A stretch of 64,000 nt of DNA from Halopelagius fulvigenes (GCF_042662625.1 NZ_JBHSXH010000015.1:496001-560000); one strand, 5' to 3'; shown: positions 17,069 to 25,491, numbered from the stretch's first letter. A program made the numbers and translations. Notes: generated from the sequence alone by a model not told the origin.

Positions 17069-18090
17069 TCTCCGGGCTTTCTGAGGACTATCGGTCCAAT
17101 GGCGAGCGTTCGCTTCGCCGCCGTCGCGATGCGGAACACGTAGGAGGTGAACAACAGGAACGGCAGGGTGGTGACCGTGAACGCCGCGGAGGTGACCCAC
17201 ACGATGTCGTTGATACCGAACGTCGTCCCCGGGAACGTCCCCGCGCCGACGAACGTGAGCATGCACCCCGCGACGACGATGGCCGGCACCGCGATGTAGA
17301 GGATGTACTGCGAGAGGTCCACCAGCGCCCACTGGAAGTAGAGCGTCTTGATGTGCTCGCGGGCGGGGCCGAACATCGAGAGCGCCGTCTGCAGTCGGGC
17401 GAACGCCTCGTCTTCGTCGTCGCTCAGACTCTCCCCGAACTCGGCGGTCATGCGCTCTATCTGGTAGATCTTCCACGAGTAGTTGAAGTTCAACGCGGCG
17501 GTCATCACCTCGAACGTCCCGAACTCCGCGTCGTCGAGCTGGTCGTCCACTTTCTCGGCGTTACCCTGCAGGCTCTCGACGAACTCCGAAACCTGTCTGC
17601 GGAGCTCGTCGTCGTCGTCGTTCTCTGCGACGATTCGGCCGAGCGCGGCCGCCCGTTGCTCGCTCGTCCGGACGAGCTGTTGGAGGAGCTCCGACGGATG
17701 GGCGGGCGGGGCCTCCTCGAAAAGCTCTGCGGCGTACGTCCGGTAGTCCATCGCGTCGCTCATCCGCTTTCGCTGGTCGCCCAACGGCCCCGTCTCCTGC
17801 GAGAGGACGAGTTGGTTGATGGTGACGACGAGCGTCGTGCCGGTGATGACGACGCCTATCATCGAGGAGAAGATGGTCTCGATGGTGTCGGTGGTCTGTA
17901 TCTCCTGCTGTAACGACGGCCGAAGCACTGTGCTGGCCACGATGAACGAGACGAAGACGAAGAGTGCGAGGAGGGCGGCGACGGCGAACCGGTCCGCGTC
18001 CAAGAGGAGCCACATCTTCGCCCGGCTCTCGCCGGCCCGTTCGCGCATCGTGTTCGCCGTGCCGATGGCCTTGTCGTCTGCGTCACTCAT
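17065..18090 (-). CDS. Integral membrane protein, unknown family
   Basis: 341 residues. Two N-terminal membrane spans (about 34-56 and 76-97), a long soluble helical middle (100-260, acidic, with DDDDELRR), then two C-terminal spans (about 258-280 and 292-315). The layout recalls bestrophin-like or DUF2254-type proteins but no signature is convincing. Second gene of the operon; overlaps MaoC by 4 nt and the DUF4177-like gene by 8 nt, so translational coupling is likely. Confidence 0.8.
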   Translation of the reverse strand: MSDADDKAIGTANTMRERAGESRAKMWLLLDADRFAVAALLALFVFVSFIVASTVLRPSLQQEIQTTDTIETIFSSMIGVVITGTTLVVTINQLVLSQETGPLGDQRKRMSDAMDYRTYAAELFEEAPPAHPSELLQQLVRTSEQRAAALGRIVAENDDDDELRRQVSEFVESLQGNAEKVDDQLDDAEFGTFEVMTAALNFNYSWKIYQIERMTAEFGESLSDDEDEAFARLQTALSMFGPAREHIKTLYFQWALVDLSQYILYIAVPAIVVAGCMLTFVGAGTFPGTTFGINDIVWVTSAAFTVTTLPFLLFTSYVFRIATAAKRTLAIGPIVLRKPGE

Positions 18091-18295
18091 TCCCGTCCCT
18101 CTCCGCGCCGGCGGGTCGCTTCAGGACGAGGTACTTCGTCCCGCCGCCGGTGTAGTCGATGGTTTCGACGAGTTCCCACCCCTCGCGACCGAGTTCGTTC
18201 AGTTCGTCGGCCGGGTCCTGCGCCTCCTTCTGCGTGCTCTCGCGCGGCGGTTCCAACGTCCGGTACTCCCATCTCCGTGGCGACGACGCGTCCAT
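18083..18295 (-). CDS. DUF4177-like small protein
   Basis: 70 residues. RRWEYRTLEPP..., LNELGREGWELVETIDYTGGGTKYLVLKRP matches the DUF4177 pattern (N-terminal WEYR strand, LN-x-LG-x-EGWELV, terminal strand FLKR). Function unknown in all organisms. It is the first gene of the operon that continues with the membrane protein and MaoC genes. Confidence 0.8.
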   Translation of the reverse strand: MDASSPRRWEYRTLEPPRESTQKEAQDPADELNELGREGWELVETIDYTGGGTKYLVLKRPAGAERDGNE

Positions 18296-18484
18296 TCGTC
18301 GTAGGATACGAGGGCATCCGGACTAAACGTGGTGCCCGACGCGGCGGGAGTTCCGTTCGGTCGCTCGGTCCGTGTCGGCTCCCGAACGTTCACGGAGACG
18401 TACACCCAGCGAAATAACACTCTCTCAGTAGTTGTCGTTAGTCTGACGAATGATTATGGTGTCTGGTTCTAGAGGACGGTACGT

Positions 18485-18748
18485 ATGAGAGCAGACGAAA
18501 ACGAGATCCATCGGAACCTAGACACCGATGCGAACCCCACGGCACAAGTCGTACAGGCCGTCGCCGACCAGAAGGGTATGGACCCGATGAGTCTGCAGAG
18601 TGCGTGGAACGCCATCGGCCAGGTGCTCGACCCCCTCTTCTCGACTCCGCCGTCGCCGGACGCCGACGTGGAGATAACGTTCAACTACGAGGGGTACCGC
18701 ATCACCGTCGGGCAGGACGGGTGTGCGACGTTCGACGAACTCGAATAA
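18485..18748 (+). CDS. HalOD1 output domain protein (second copy)
   Basis: 87 residues. Helix (TAQVVQAVADQKGMDPMSLQ), then IGQVLDPLFSTP and ITFNYEGYRITVGQDGCATF, the HalOD1 arrangement also seen at 4430-4699. About one third of aligned positions are shared, so the two are divergent paralogues. It lies alone between the DUF4177 operon and the accessory patch that ends at tRNA-Trp. Role presumed signalling output; not experimentally defined here. Confidence 0.85.
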   Translation: MRADENEIHRNLDTDANPTAQVVQAVADQKGMDPMSLQSAWNAIGQVLDPLFSTPPSPDADVEITFNYEGYRITVGQDGCATFDELE

Positions 18749-19034
18749 CTCGGGGCGAGTTACGTCGGGTGAGCGGGTTCGACGGCGAGTGGACGTGGAA
18801 CTGCGAGCGACTCGCTCGGAGAACGGGGCCGGAGCGACACGCTCGATACGTTCCTCCCGTCTCTCGTCGATCGATCCTCGATACGGCCACGTCGCTCCCC
18901 GTCTCTGTCCTCGTCGTCCTGTCCGTCGCCAATCGGCTACACCGGGTCGCGTAGGGGGTGCCGTGCGGTTCTCCGGCCCCGTCAGATTTCACCACCCCGC
19001 CACGATATCGGGGAGATGGTGATTCTCGCACCGT

Positions 19035-19811
19035 CTATCCCCGGGACTCCGTCGCTCGGACGAAGGCTCGAATCTCCGCAGCGACGCGGTCGGGGGCCGA
19101 GTCGGTGGCGGCGTGTCCAACGCCGTCGAGTGCTGCGATACGACTCTCCGGAAGGCGTTCGTCCAGTTCGAACACGGCGTCTCGCAGGTGATCAGGACCG
19201 TGTTCGCCCGTCAGCAGAAGCGTTGGAACGTCGACGTCCACGTCCTCGGAGAGGTCGTACCCCTCTACGGCGTAGTTCTCCCGAATTACGGTATCGACGA
19301 GGTCGAAGTTCACCCCGTCGGGCCAGAACGGCAACCGCTCAGGGTCCGGGATACCGGCGCCGTTCCGGTAGAACAGCTTCATCGCGTTCTCCGGGTCGCC
19401 GGCGTCGAGCCTCTCTCGCATCCGGTCGGCTAGGTCGTCGTCGCGGTGCTCACCGACGAGGATCGCCGGTTCGTAGAGGACGAGTCGGTCGATATCCGCC
19501 TCGCTCGCAGCCGCAAGCGCGACGAGACCGCCGAAGGAATGTCCGAACACCGTCGGGTCGCCGTCGACGGCGTCAACGAGCGCACGCGCGTCGGCAGCCT
19601 CGCGGTCGAGGTGGTACTCGTCGGCGTCGCCGCTGTCGCCCCGCCCCCGCCGGTCGGGAACGACGAGCGTGAAGTCGTCGGCGAGGTGCGGTCGGAGAGC
19701 GTCCCACGTCTGACGGGTTCCTGAGCCTCCGTGGAGGAGGATCAGCGGTGGACCCGACCCCTCCCGTTCGTAGGCGATCGTCGTTCCGTCCGCCGAGGTG
19801 ACCGTTTGCAT
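19035..19811 (-). CDS. Alpha/beta-fold hydrolase
   Basis: 258 residues from ATG 19811 (MQTVTSADGTTIAYEREG). The oxyanion segment LLHGGSG is near residue 25, the nucleophile elbow FGHSFGG has Ser92, and the catalytic His is in LDGVGHAA near 236; an acid is expected near LLLTGEHGPDH. An upstream extension of the open frame is not family-like. Substrate unknown. Codon use is slightly less GC-biased than the flanking backbone, consistent with an accessory region. Confidence 0.92.
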   Translation of the reverse strand: MQTVTSADGTTIAYEREGSGPPLILLHGGSGTRQTWDALRPHLADDFTLVVPDRRGRGDSGDADEYHLDREAADARALVDAVDGDPTVFGHSFGGLVALAAASEADIDRLVLYEPAILVGEHRDDDLADRMRERLDAGDPENAMKLFYRNGAGIPDPERLPFWPDGVNFDLVDTVIRENYAVEGYDLSEDVDVDVPTLLLTGEHGPDHLRDAVFELDERLPESRIAALDGVGHAATDSAPDRVAAEIRAFVRATESRG

Positions 19812-19988
19812 GGAGTAAGGCGTGAACTGTGATCTCACTAAACTGTTTCTCGATCCATCATCTATCGCGGTCGTCGCTCGACGCCCCTCCGATGACCGAA
19901 TACAGGGTTCATCCGACACCCCGTTCTGGAGGGACTCCGCTTCGTTCGATAGCACGCCTTTCCTTCTTTTAGCGCTCATCTGGACACT

Positions 19989-20288
19989 GTGACCGAGACA
20001 ATCCAGGGCGACGTCCTGCACGTCATCCCTCCGGATGAACTGGACGACCACGACTTGGCGCCCGGTCTCCGAGAGTTAGCCGAGTCGCACTACGTGATCG
20101 TACTCCGGAAAGGAGGCCACCCTTCGATACTGGCTCTCGTCTGGGCGTTTATCCGTCGCAGCCCGATCAAGGCAGTAACTGTCGTTACCGACCGGCGTTT
20201 CGAGGAGGACGACGAAGTCACGCTGACTGTCGAGAAGACGGACATGGCCGGCGTCTACGTCACAGCGGTCTCTGGACGAGACTCGTAG
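19989..20288 (+). CDS. Hypothetical protein of 99 residues
   Basis: Starts at GTG 19989 (MTETIQGDVLHVIPPDELD). One hydrophobic segment around residues 43-56 (GHPSILALVWAFI) followed by beta-like strands (AVTVVTDRRF, EVTLTVEKTDMAGVYVTAV). No family recognised. The gene is divergent from the alpha/beta hydrolase and convergent with the 312-residue protein, in a patch with weaker GC bias near tRNA-Trp. Confidence 0.55.
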   Translation: MTETIQGDVLHVIPPDELDDHDLAPGLRELAESHYVIVLRKGGHPSILALVWAFIRRSPIKAVTVVTDRRFEEDDEVTLTVEKTDMAGVYVTAVSGRDS

Positions 20289-20325
20289 AGGTAGCCGGCG
20301 TCGATTCTCCGCGAGCCCGTCACCG

Positions 20326-21264
20326 CTATCCGGCTGCGAGGACGGTGTCGAGGCGCTCTTCGAGTTCTTCGATGTCGTCTCGTAGATCCTCGGCCTCCTC
20401 CGTTTCGAGACCGGCGAGCCGGTCTTTGAGACCCTGTAACTGCGATTGCTTTTCCGCTTCTTCCACCGACGTTTTCTGGACGTACACCTGCTCTTCGACG
20501 TTGTAGACGTCCCGTTCGTCGATATCCGTGACTGCGAGCACCACGTCGAGCTTCTCGGGGTCGATTCCCCACACCCACTCGCGGGGAACGCCCTCTTCGT
20601 CGAGAACGTCCAAAACGGCCCCCTCGTCTTTGAGGTGGCGACGTTTGCGGGACGTCCGGTGGACGGTTCCGAATCGTCCGTGGAGGTCCGCATCGGGCCC
20701 GATGTACTCTAGTAGTGTGTCCCCGACCGTCTTTCTGAGCCGATCCGCCCCGCGTTGGACGTCAGAGAGGAGCACGTACAGGTCGACGAGTTCCTCGGAC
20801 GACAGCGAGTCGGGGTCGTCGAGGTCGTGCCGTCGGAGCGTATCGGCGAGGAGCACCACGTTGTCGTAGATGCGCTGAGGGGGCGTCCGGACGGTCCACT
20901 CCGGACGGAGGAAGGGGCTTTCCGTTTGATCGGTAGACTCGCTTCGGTGGAGCGTATCATCGGATTCGTCAACGGTATACTGCTCCGAGAGAGTCAGTAC
21001 CGACACGTACGGTTCGACCCCCGTTGGAAGTTCAGTAATCGACAACTCACTCGGGTCCGATTCGAGCCAGTCGTACAGGACTTCGAACTGGTTTCGCCAG
21101 AGCGGGCGCTCTCGATCGTCTCCGACGTACGTGACGATGATCCGATCGTCGCGTGACGACTCGATCGCGAACGCACGCTCCGACGACGGGGTGACGAGGA
21201 CAGAGTCGGACCCGATCTCCGCGCAACGGTGGCGAAGGTCGGTCCACACAGAATCGAACGTCAT
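20326..21264 (-). CDS. Hypothetical protein of 312 residues, accessory
   Basis: No membrane segments or signal peptide. Residues 1-120 are mixed alpha/beta; residues 255-310 are strongly predicted coiled coil (VEEAEKQSQLQGLKDRLAGLETEE and ELEERLDTVLAAG). No enzymatic motif recognised. It is the gene nearest to the duplicated tRNA-Trp 3' end, and A/T content is higher than in the neighbouring backbone genes, so it may have come with an integrated element. Function unknown. Confidence 0.75.
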   Translation of the reverse strand: MTFDSVWTDLRHRCAEIGSDSVLVTPSSERAFAIESSRDDRIIVTYVGDDRERPLWRNQFEVLYDWLESDPSELSITELPTGVEPYVSVLTLSEQYTVDESDDTLHRSESTDQTESPFLRPEWTVRTPPQRIYDNVVLLADTLRRHDLDDPDSLSSEELVDLYVLLSDVQRGADRLRKTVGDTLLEYIGPDADLHGRFGTVHRTSRKRRHLKDEGAVLDVLDEEGVPREWVWGIDPEKLDVVLAVTDIDERDVYNVEEQVYVQKTSVEEAEKQSQLQGLKDRLAGLETEEAEDLRDDIEELEERLDTVLAAG

Positions 21265-21356
21265 GTTCGAAAATCGCCCGTCGAGCGCAAAAACGTGGGG
21301 CCTAGTTCTGTTGATTTCGACCTGGATGTGGATGTATTGAGGTGTTCTGAGAGCGC

Positions 21357-21378
21357 GTGGGGCCGGAGGGATTTGAAC
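21357..21378. repeat. Copy of the tRNA-Trp 3' end (attachment-site-like direct repeat)
   Basis: A 22-nt block, identical to 21498-21519 where it forms the 3' acceptor and T-arm of tRNA-Trp, recurs here 141 nt away in the same orientation. Duplication of a tRNA 3' end is the classical trace of an integrase attachment site. The interval holds no recognisable gene, so any element that used it has been deleted or lies on the far side. Confidence 0.75.
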
Positions 21379-21417
21379 GACGGTCGCTCACTCCGTTCGC
21401 TCCCCGGTTCAAATCCT
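21364..21417. repeat. Inverted repeat made from the tRNA T-arm sequence
   Basis: The segment CGGAGGGATTTGAAC is followed about 28 nt later by GTTCAAATCCTCCG, its reverse complement with one extra G, giving a 14-bp stem with a single bulge. The loop contains CGCTCACTCCGTTCGCTC. It may be a recombinase recognition structure or a decayed second tRNA end in opposite orientation. Confidence 0.65.
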
Positions 21418-21498
21418 CCGACGTGCATTCGACACTTCGATACGGATAGACGAGCACACGCTACGCGGTGCTCGTCGGGCGTAGTCTCAGAGTAGAAG

Positions 21499-21677
21499 TG
21501 GGGCCGGAGGGATTTGAACCCCCGATCGACTGATATCTCCGGTACGCGCCTCGGTACTCCAGAGGGTCGTCAACACGACCGATGATCAGTCGGTCGCTCG
21601 GTATATCAGTCTGGAGTGTCGTCACCGGGCGCCAAGCCTCTGGAGTCAGTCGCCATGCCGGGCTTGGCCACGGCCCC
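21499..21677 (-). tRNA. trnW: tRNA-Trp (anticodon CCA) with a 105-nt intron
   Basis: Acceptor stem GGGGCCG (21671-21677) pairs fully with CGGCCCC before discriminator A at 21499; the CCA tail is not encoded. D-stem GCCA/TGGC, anticodon stem ACTGA/TCAGT with loop CT-CCA-GA after splicing, variable CGATC, T-loop TTCAAAT closed by GGGGG/CCCTC. Exon 1 is 21640-21677, the intron 21535-21639, exon 2 21499-21534, so the intron lies after position 37, one base 3' of the anticodon. Haloarchaeal tRNA-Trp is known to carry such an intron, removed by the splicing endonuclease at a bulge-helix-bulge. Confidence 0.95.
21535..21639 (-). ncRNA. Box C/D guide RNA within the tRNA-Trp intron
   Basis: Read on the minus strand the intron has box C GTGACGA (21619-21625), a guide GACTGATATA (21602-21611) followed by D' CCGA (21598-21601), box C' TTGACGA (21567-21573), and a guide CTCTGGAGTA (21555-21564) followed by D box CCGA (21551-21554). 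The fifth guide base from D' pairs with U39 and the fifth from D pairs with C34 of this same tRNA, predicting 2'-O-methylation at both. This agrees with the known haloarchaeal self-guiding tRNA-Trp intron. D boxes CCGA rather than CUGA are unusual. Confidence 0.85.
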
Positions 21678-21738
21678 TGTGTGTGCACTCGTGGGTTGGA
21701 CGATACGACTTAAAGGAATTTCGATTGACGGCGGTCCG

Positions 21739-21960
21739 TCAGCGGTCCGTCTCCGACCAATCGCAGTCTTGGCACTTGTAGGCGGTCACGAACTCGGTGA
21801 CGCTCGGCATGTAGCCGACCGAGAGGACGTTGCCGCCGCACTCGGGGCAGTCCCTGTCGGCGTCCTCGATGTCCTCGGCCTCCATCGGACGCTCTCCTTC
21901 GACGAGTTCCGCGAGTCGCTTGGGCGTCACCATCCGACCTTGCACGACGCGATTGCTCAT
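21739..21960 (-). CDS. Small zinc-ribbon protein (DUF5795-like)
   Basis: 73 residues. A zinc ribbon is formed by CPECGGN and, 25 residues later, CQDCDW. The N-terminal part (MSNRVVQGRMVTPKRLAELVEG) is haloarchaea-specific. Assignment to DUF5795 is from memory of the family shape. Function unknown. Leaves a 61-nt gap to the tRNA 5' end; transcribed on the same strand. Confidence 0.8.
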   Translation of the reverse strand: MSNRVVQGRMVTPKRLAELVEGERPMEAEDIEDADRDCPECGGNVLSVGYMPSVTEFVTAYKCQDCDWSETDR

Positions 21961-22012
21961 GTCAGATTCGTGGATTCGGAGTGGGGTAAGTCCTCCGCGT
22001 CCGAGTCGGAGG

Positions 22013-22405
22013 TTAGTGGGTCACCACCGAGACGGTTCGCGTCCGCGGACCGTCGCACTCGACCAAGAGGAGCGACTGCCACGTCCCGAGGTCCAACTCG
22101 CCGTCCGCGAGGGGGACGGTCACGCTGTTCCCGAGAAGGAGGGCTCGGAGGTGCGAGTCGGCGTTTCCGTCGAGTTCGTCGTGGGCCCACCCCTCGTCCG
22201 GGACGGCCGAAGAGAGCAACTCCTCGACGTCGGACAGCAGTCGACGCTCGTTCTCGTTGCAGACGATTCCCGCCGTAGTGTGTCGGACGAACACCGTGCA
22301 CGCGTCCGCGTCGGCGGCGTCGGCTAGTGTCTGTTCGACTCGGTCCGTCACGTCCGCGACGGCGAGGCGGGCGTCCGTCTCGACGTCGAATCGGGCCGTA
22401 CCCAT
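22013..22405 (-). CDS. YjbQ/UPF0047 family protein
   Basis: 130 residues from ATG 22405 (MGTARFDVETDARLAV). Family marks are VFVRHTTAGIVCNENE (near 40), NADSHLRALLLGNSVTVPLADGEL and GTWQSLLLVECDGPRTRTVSV at the end. Members have been reported to have low thiamine-phosphate synthase activity (secondary thiamine-phosphate synthase) but the true role is unclear. A frame extension upstream overlaps the next gene and lacks family sequence. Confidence 0.9.
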   Translation of the reverse strand: MGTARFDVETDARLAVADVTDRVEQTLADAADADACTVFVRHTTAGIVCNENERRLLSDVEELLSSAVPDEGWAHDELDGNADSHLRALLLGNSVTVPLADGELDLGTWQSLLLVECDGPRTRTVSVVTH

Positions 22406-22494
22406 GTCGAGACGAACGGCGGGAGGATCCAAAAGAGTGCGTCGGCGGCGGTCGGTCGAAGCGGCGTCGGCCGGGGAGGACGAGTCGCCCCGCC

Positions 22495-23433
22495 TCAGAG
22501 CCACGGCGCGCGCGACTCGTCCTCGCCGGGGTAGCCGTACCCGGCGTCGGAGTCCGGGTCGGCGTCGTCGTCAGATTCCATCTGACTGGCCGCCGAGGGA
22601 ACCTCGGCGACGTCGTCGGACTCGGCGGAGGCGGGCGAGGGGCTAGAGTCGCCGCCGTCCGCGAATGCGGCGCTGGATGCGCTCGGTTCGGCGGCGTCGG
22701 ACTCGGCGTTCGGGTCGAAGGCAAACAGGGCCGTGACGGCCAACACGCCCAGCGCGATGGGTCGGTCCGTCGGGAGGAGACCCAACACGTCGATGGCGAG
22801 CATGCCGAGTGCGACCGAACTGCCGAAGCGGAAGCGGTCGATGTCCACGGCCCCGCGGAGGCGCGGCGCGAACAGGGCGACGAGGAGGGCGAAGCCGACG
22901 CCCGTCCCGGCCGCCGCGGCGGCGTGCAGTACCGTCGTCACGTTCGGGTCGACGATGAGGCGCGCGCCCGAGGGCTCGAAACTCGCCACGAGGCCGAGTC
23001 CGATGATGATGCTCGGCGAGGGCAGGTACTCGCCCACCTTCGAGGACGCCGTCTTCGCGGCGACGGCGAGGATGACCAGTCCCGCGAAGCGGTGGAACAC
23101 CTCGAACGCCAACAGCGTCCGCAACGTCTCCGCGAACACCGCCTCCACGCCCGCGATGGGGATGATGAACGCCCCGATGAGGAGCACGGAGGTGATCTGT
23201 TCGCGGCGGGTGCCTTCCATCTCGGCGAGGATGACCGCCACCGTGGCGGACCCCCCGAAGATGAGCAGTCCCGTCTCCAGGATGCTCGCCGGACTACTCA
23301 GCGCACCCGCGATGATGAGCGCGGGGAAGATACCGTCTACGAGGGGCAGAGCCATGACCGTCGCCAGCAGACGCGTGGCTCCGCCCACATGCTGTTCTAA
23401 GCGGAGGGCGACCGGATGTCGTGAGACGCTCAT
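22495..23433 (-). CDS. Multi-spanning membrane protein (DUF5794-like)
   Basis: 312 residues with about seven membrane spans between residues 20 and 240 (for example LVDGIFPALIIAGALS, ITSVLLIGAFIIPIAGVEAVF, ALGMLAIDVLGLLP). The last 70 residues are an acidic, Ser/Ala/Asp-rich cytoplasmic or external tail ending YGYPGEDESRAPWL. The pattern resembles the haloarchaeal DUF5794 group; function unknown. First gene of a minus-strand run with yjbQ, separated by 90 nt. Confidence 0.8.
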   Translation of the reverse strand: MSVSRHPVALRLEQHVGGATRLLATVMALPLVDGIFPALIIAGALSSPASILETGLLIFGGSATVAVILAEMEGTRREQITSVLLIGAFIIPIAGVEAVFAETLRTLLAFEVFHRFAGLVILAVAAKTASSKVGEYLPSPSIIIGLGLVASFEPSGARLIVDPNVTTVLHAAAAAGTGVGFALLVALFAPRLRGAVDIDRFRFGSSVALGMLAIDVLGLLPTDRPIALGVLAVTALFAFDPNAESDAAEPSASSAAFADGGDSSPSPASAESDDVAEVPSAASQMESDDDADPDSDAGYGYPGEDESRAPWL

Positions 23434-23985
23434 GCCAATCTAGCGGCCGTCACCATCGGCCAAATGGCGATACGAACGCAAACCGGACGAGACGTCGTCG
23501 CGTCCGGCGAGTCCGCGCACTCCGAGGTGGTCGAGATTCGGGAGGAGTTTATTCCCGAATTTAAATGTTCGCCACATCGCTGTAATAAAGAGGCTGCCGG
23601 AGTCGACGATTTCCTGACCGGCGATGCGCGATGCGGCGGGACACTCGGAGTCCATACCTGAAATCAATCGCACGAAAGTATTAAACGTTGTGTGGGAAAG
23701 GGCAACACGGTACAGTATACCTTCACCGTCAGTACTTAAACGACGGCTACGTTCTTTCGGCGATTCAGAGCGAAGTTGACGAATCGTCAGAATCGAGTGC
23801 CGCATCGGGCGAATTTTGCACGAACGTTCACCCGGTACCGAGCGTCGGATCGCTCGCGCGGAGTCCCGTCCCTTCGAAGAGGTCGAATAGCACTATCGTG
23901 TATAGGGCGTCGGGTTTACTTGCCAACGTTCTGCACAGGCGTGCCATCTCGGAACTCTTTTGTCGCAGGACTATGGACGATTTAC
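23434..23985. other. Intergenic region without a convincing gene, divergent promoters
   Basis: 552 nt between the membrane protein gene (minus) and guaB (plus). It contains several A/T pockets (AATTTAAATG at 23558-23567, CTGTAATAAAGAGG at 23580-23593, AGTATACC at 23713-23720, CAGTACTTAAACG at 23731-23743). Short frames on both strands exist but neither resembles a known protein or keeps haloarchaeal composition. Probably holds the divergent promoters and an unusually long guaB upstream region. Confidence 0.5.
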
Positions 23986-25491
23986 ATGGCGAACGACGTT
24001 CCCGAGCGAGAGTCTTTCTCAGAGAAACTGCAGGTGCCGGAGGCGCTGACGTTCGACGACGTGCTACTCAGACCCGCCGAGAGCCGCGTCGAACCCGACG
24101 ACGCGGACGTGTCCACGCGCGTCTCGAAAAACGTCGAACTCAACGTCCCCGTCCTCTCGGCGGCGATGGACACCGTCACGGAGAGCGGGATGGCCATCGG
24201 GATGGCCCGCGAGGGCGGTCTCGGCGTCCTCCACCGGAACATGGACGTAGAGCGCATGGTCGCGGAGATAGAGCGAGTCAAGCGCGCGGACGAACTCGTC
24301 ATCCGGCGGGACAACGTCGTCACCGCCAACCCCGACCAGACCATAAGCGAGGTAGACGAGATGATGGAACACCGCGGCGTCTCGGGCGCGCCCGTCGTCG
24401 ACGACGAGGACACCGTCCTCGGCATCATCTCCGGGACGGACATCCGTCCGTACCTCGAAGTCGGCGAGTCCGACGAGGTGCGCGAGGCGATGACCGACGA
24501 GGTCATCACCGCGCCGCGCGACGTCACCGCCCGCGAAGCGCTCGAACTCATGTACGACCACAAGATAGAGCGCGTCCCCATCGTCGACGACGACAAGCGC
24601 CTCGTCGGACTCGTGACGATGCAGAGCATCCTCCAGCGCCGCGAGCACGAGAACGCCGCGCGCGACGAGGGCGGCCGCCTCCGCGTCGGCGTCGCGGTCG
24701 GTCCGTTCGAGATGGACCGCGCCACCGCCGCGGACGAGGCCGGCGCGGACGTCCTCTTCATCGACTGCGCGCACGCGCACAACCTCAACGTCCTCGACAG
24801 CGCCCGCGACATCAAGGAGTCCGTCGAGGCCGACGTCGTCGTCGGCAACATCGGCACGCGCGAGGCGGCGGAGGCCTGCGTGGACTTCGCGGACGGCCTG
24901 AAGGTCGGCATCGGCCCCGGGTCCATCTGCACCACGCGCGTCGTCACCGGCGCGGGCATGCCCCAGATTACGGCGGTGGCGCAGGTGGCGGACGTCGCCG
25001 CCGAGCGGGACGTCCCCGTCATCGCGGACGGCGGCATCCGCTACTCCGGCGACGCCATCAAGGCCATCGCCGCGGGCGCGGACGCGGTGATGCTCGGGTC
25101 CTACTTCGCGGGCACCCACGAGGCGCCCGGCCGCGTCATCACGATGAACGGGAAGAAGTACAAGCAGTACCGCGGCATGGGCTCGGTCGGCGCGATGAAG
25201 TCCGGCGGCGGCGACCGGTACCTCAAGGACGTCGACGAGGACAAAGAAGAGGAGTTCGTCCCCGAGGGCGTTGAGGCGGCGACGCCGTACAAGGGGACGC
25301 TCGCGTCGGAGCTTCACCAACTCGTCGGCGGGATGCGCTCCGGGATGGGCTACGTCGGTTCGGAGACGATCCCGGAGTTCAAGCGCGAATCCCGGTTCGT
25401 CCGCGTCTCCAGTGCGGGCCAGACCGAGGGTCACCCCCACGACGTGATGATAACCGACGAAGCGCCGAACTACAGCCCGCAGGGCGAGTAA
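23986..25491 (+). CDS. guaB: Inosine-5'-monophosphate dehydrogenase
   Basis: 501 residues from ATG 23986 (MANDVPERESF). N-terminal part of the TIM barrel, two CBS domains at about residues 95-225 (EMMEHRGVSGAPVVDDEDTVLGI, LMYDHKIERVPIVDDDKRLVGL), then the barrel with GPGSICTTR, catalytic Cys315, flap GMGSVGAMKSG and EGVEAATPYKG. It oxidises IMP to XMP with NAD, the committed step to GMP. The frame is open 70 codons upstream, but that part is not family-like and the start chosen matches archaeal homologues. Confidence 0.96.
   Translation: MANDVPERESFSEKLQVPEALTFDDVLLRPAESRVEPDDADVSTRVSKNVELNVPVLSAAMDTVTESGMAIGMAREGGLGVLHRNMDVERMVAEIERVKRADELVIRRDNVVTANPDQTISEVDEMMEHRGVSGAPVVDDEDTVLGIISGTDIRPYLEVGESDEVREAMTDEVITAPRDVTAREALELMYDHKIERVPIVDDDKRLVGLVTMQSILQRREHENAARDEGGRLRVGVAVGPFEMDRATAADEAGADVLFIDCAHAHNLNVLDSARDIKESVEADVVVGNIGTREAAEACVDFADGLKVGIGPGSICTTRVVTGAGMPQITAVAQVADVAAERDVPVIADGGIRYSGDAIKAIAAGADAVMLGSYFAGTHEAPGRVITMNGKKYKQYRGMGSVGAMKSGGGDRYLKDVDEDKEEEFVPEGVEAATPYKGTLASELHQLVGGMRSGMGYVGSETIPEFKRESRFVRVSSAGQTEGHPHDVMITDEAPNYSPQGE

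Noticed and set aside
23440..23805. Possible small minus-strand gene upstream of guaB
   Set aside because: No acidic bias, no family resemblance, and the frame crosses A/T-rich promoter sequence.
24064..25440. Long antisense open frame over guaB
   Set aside because: Mirror of the high-GC coding sequence of guaB; composition is that of a shadow frame.
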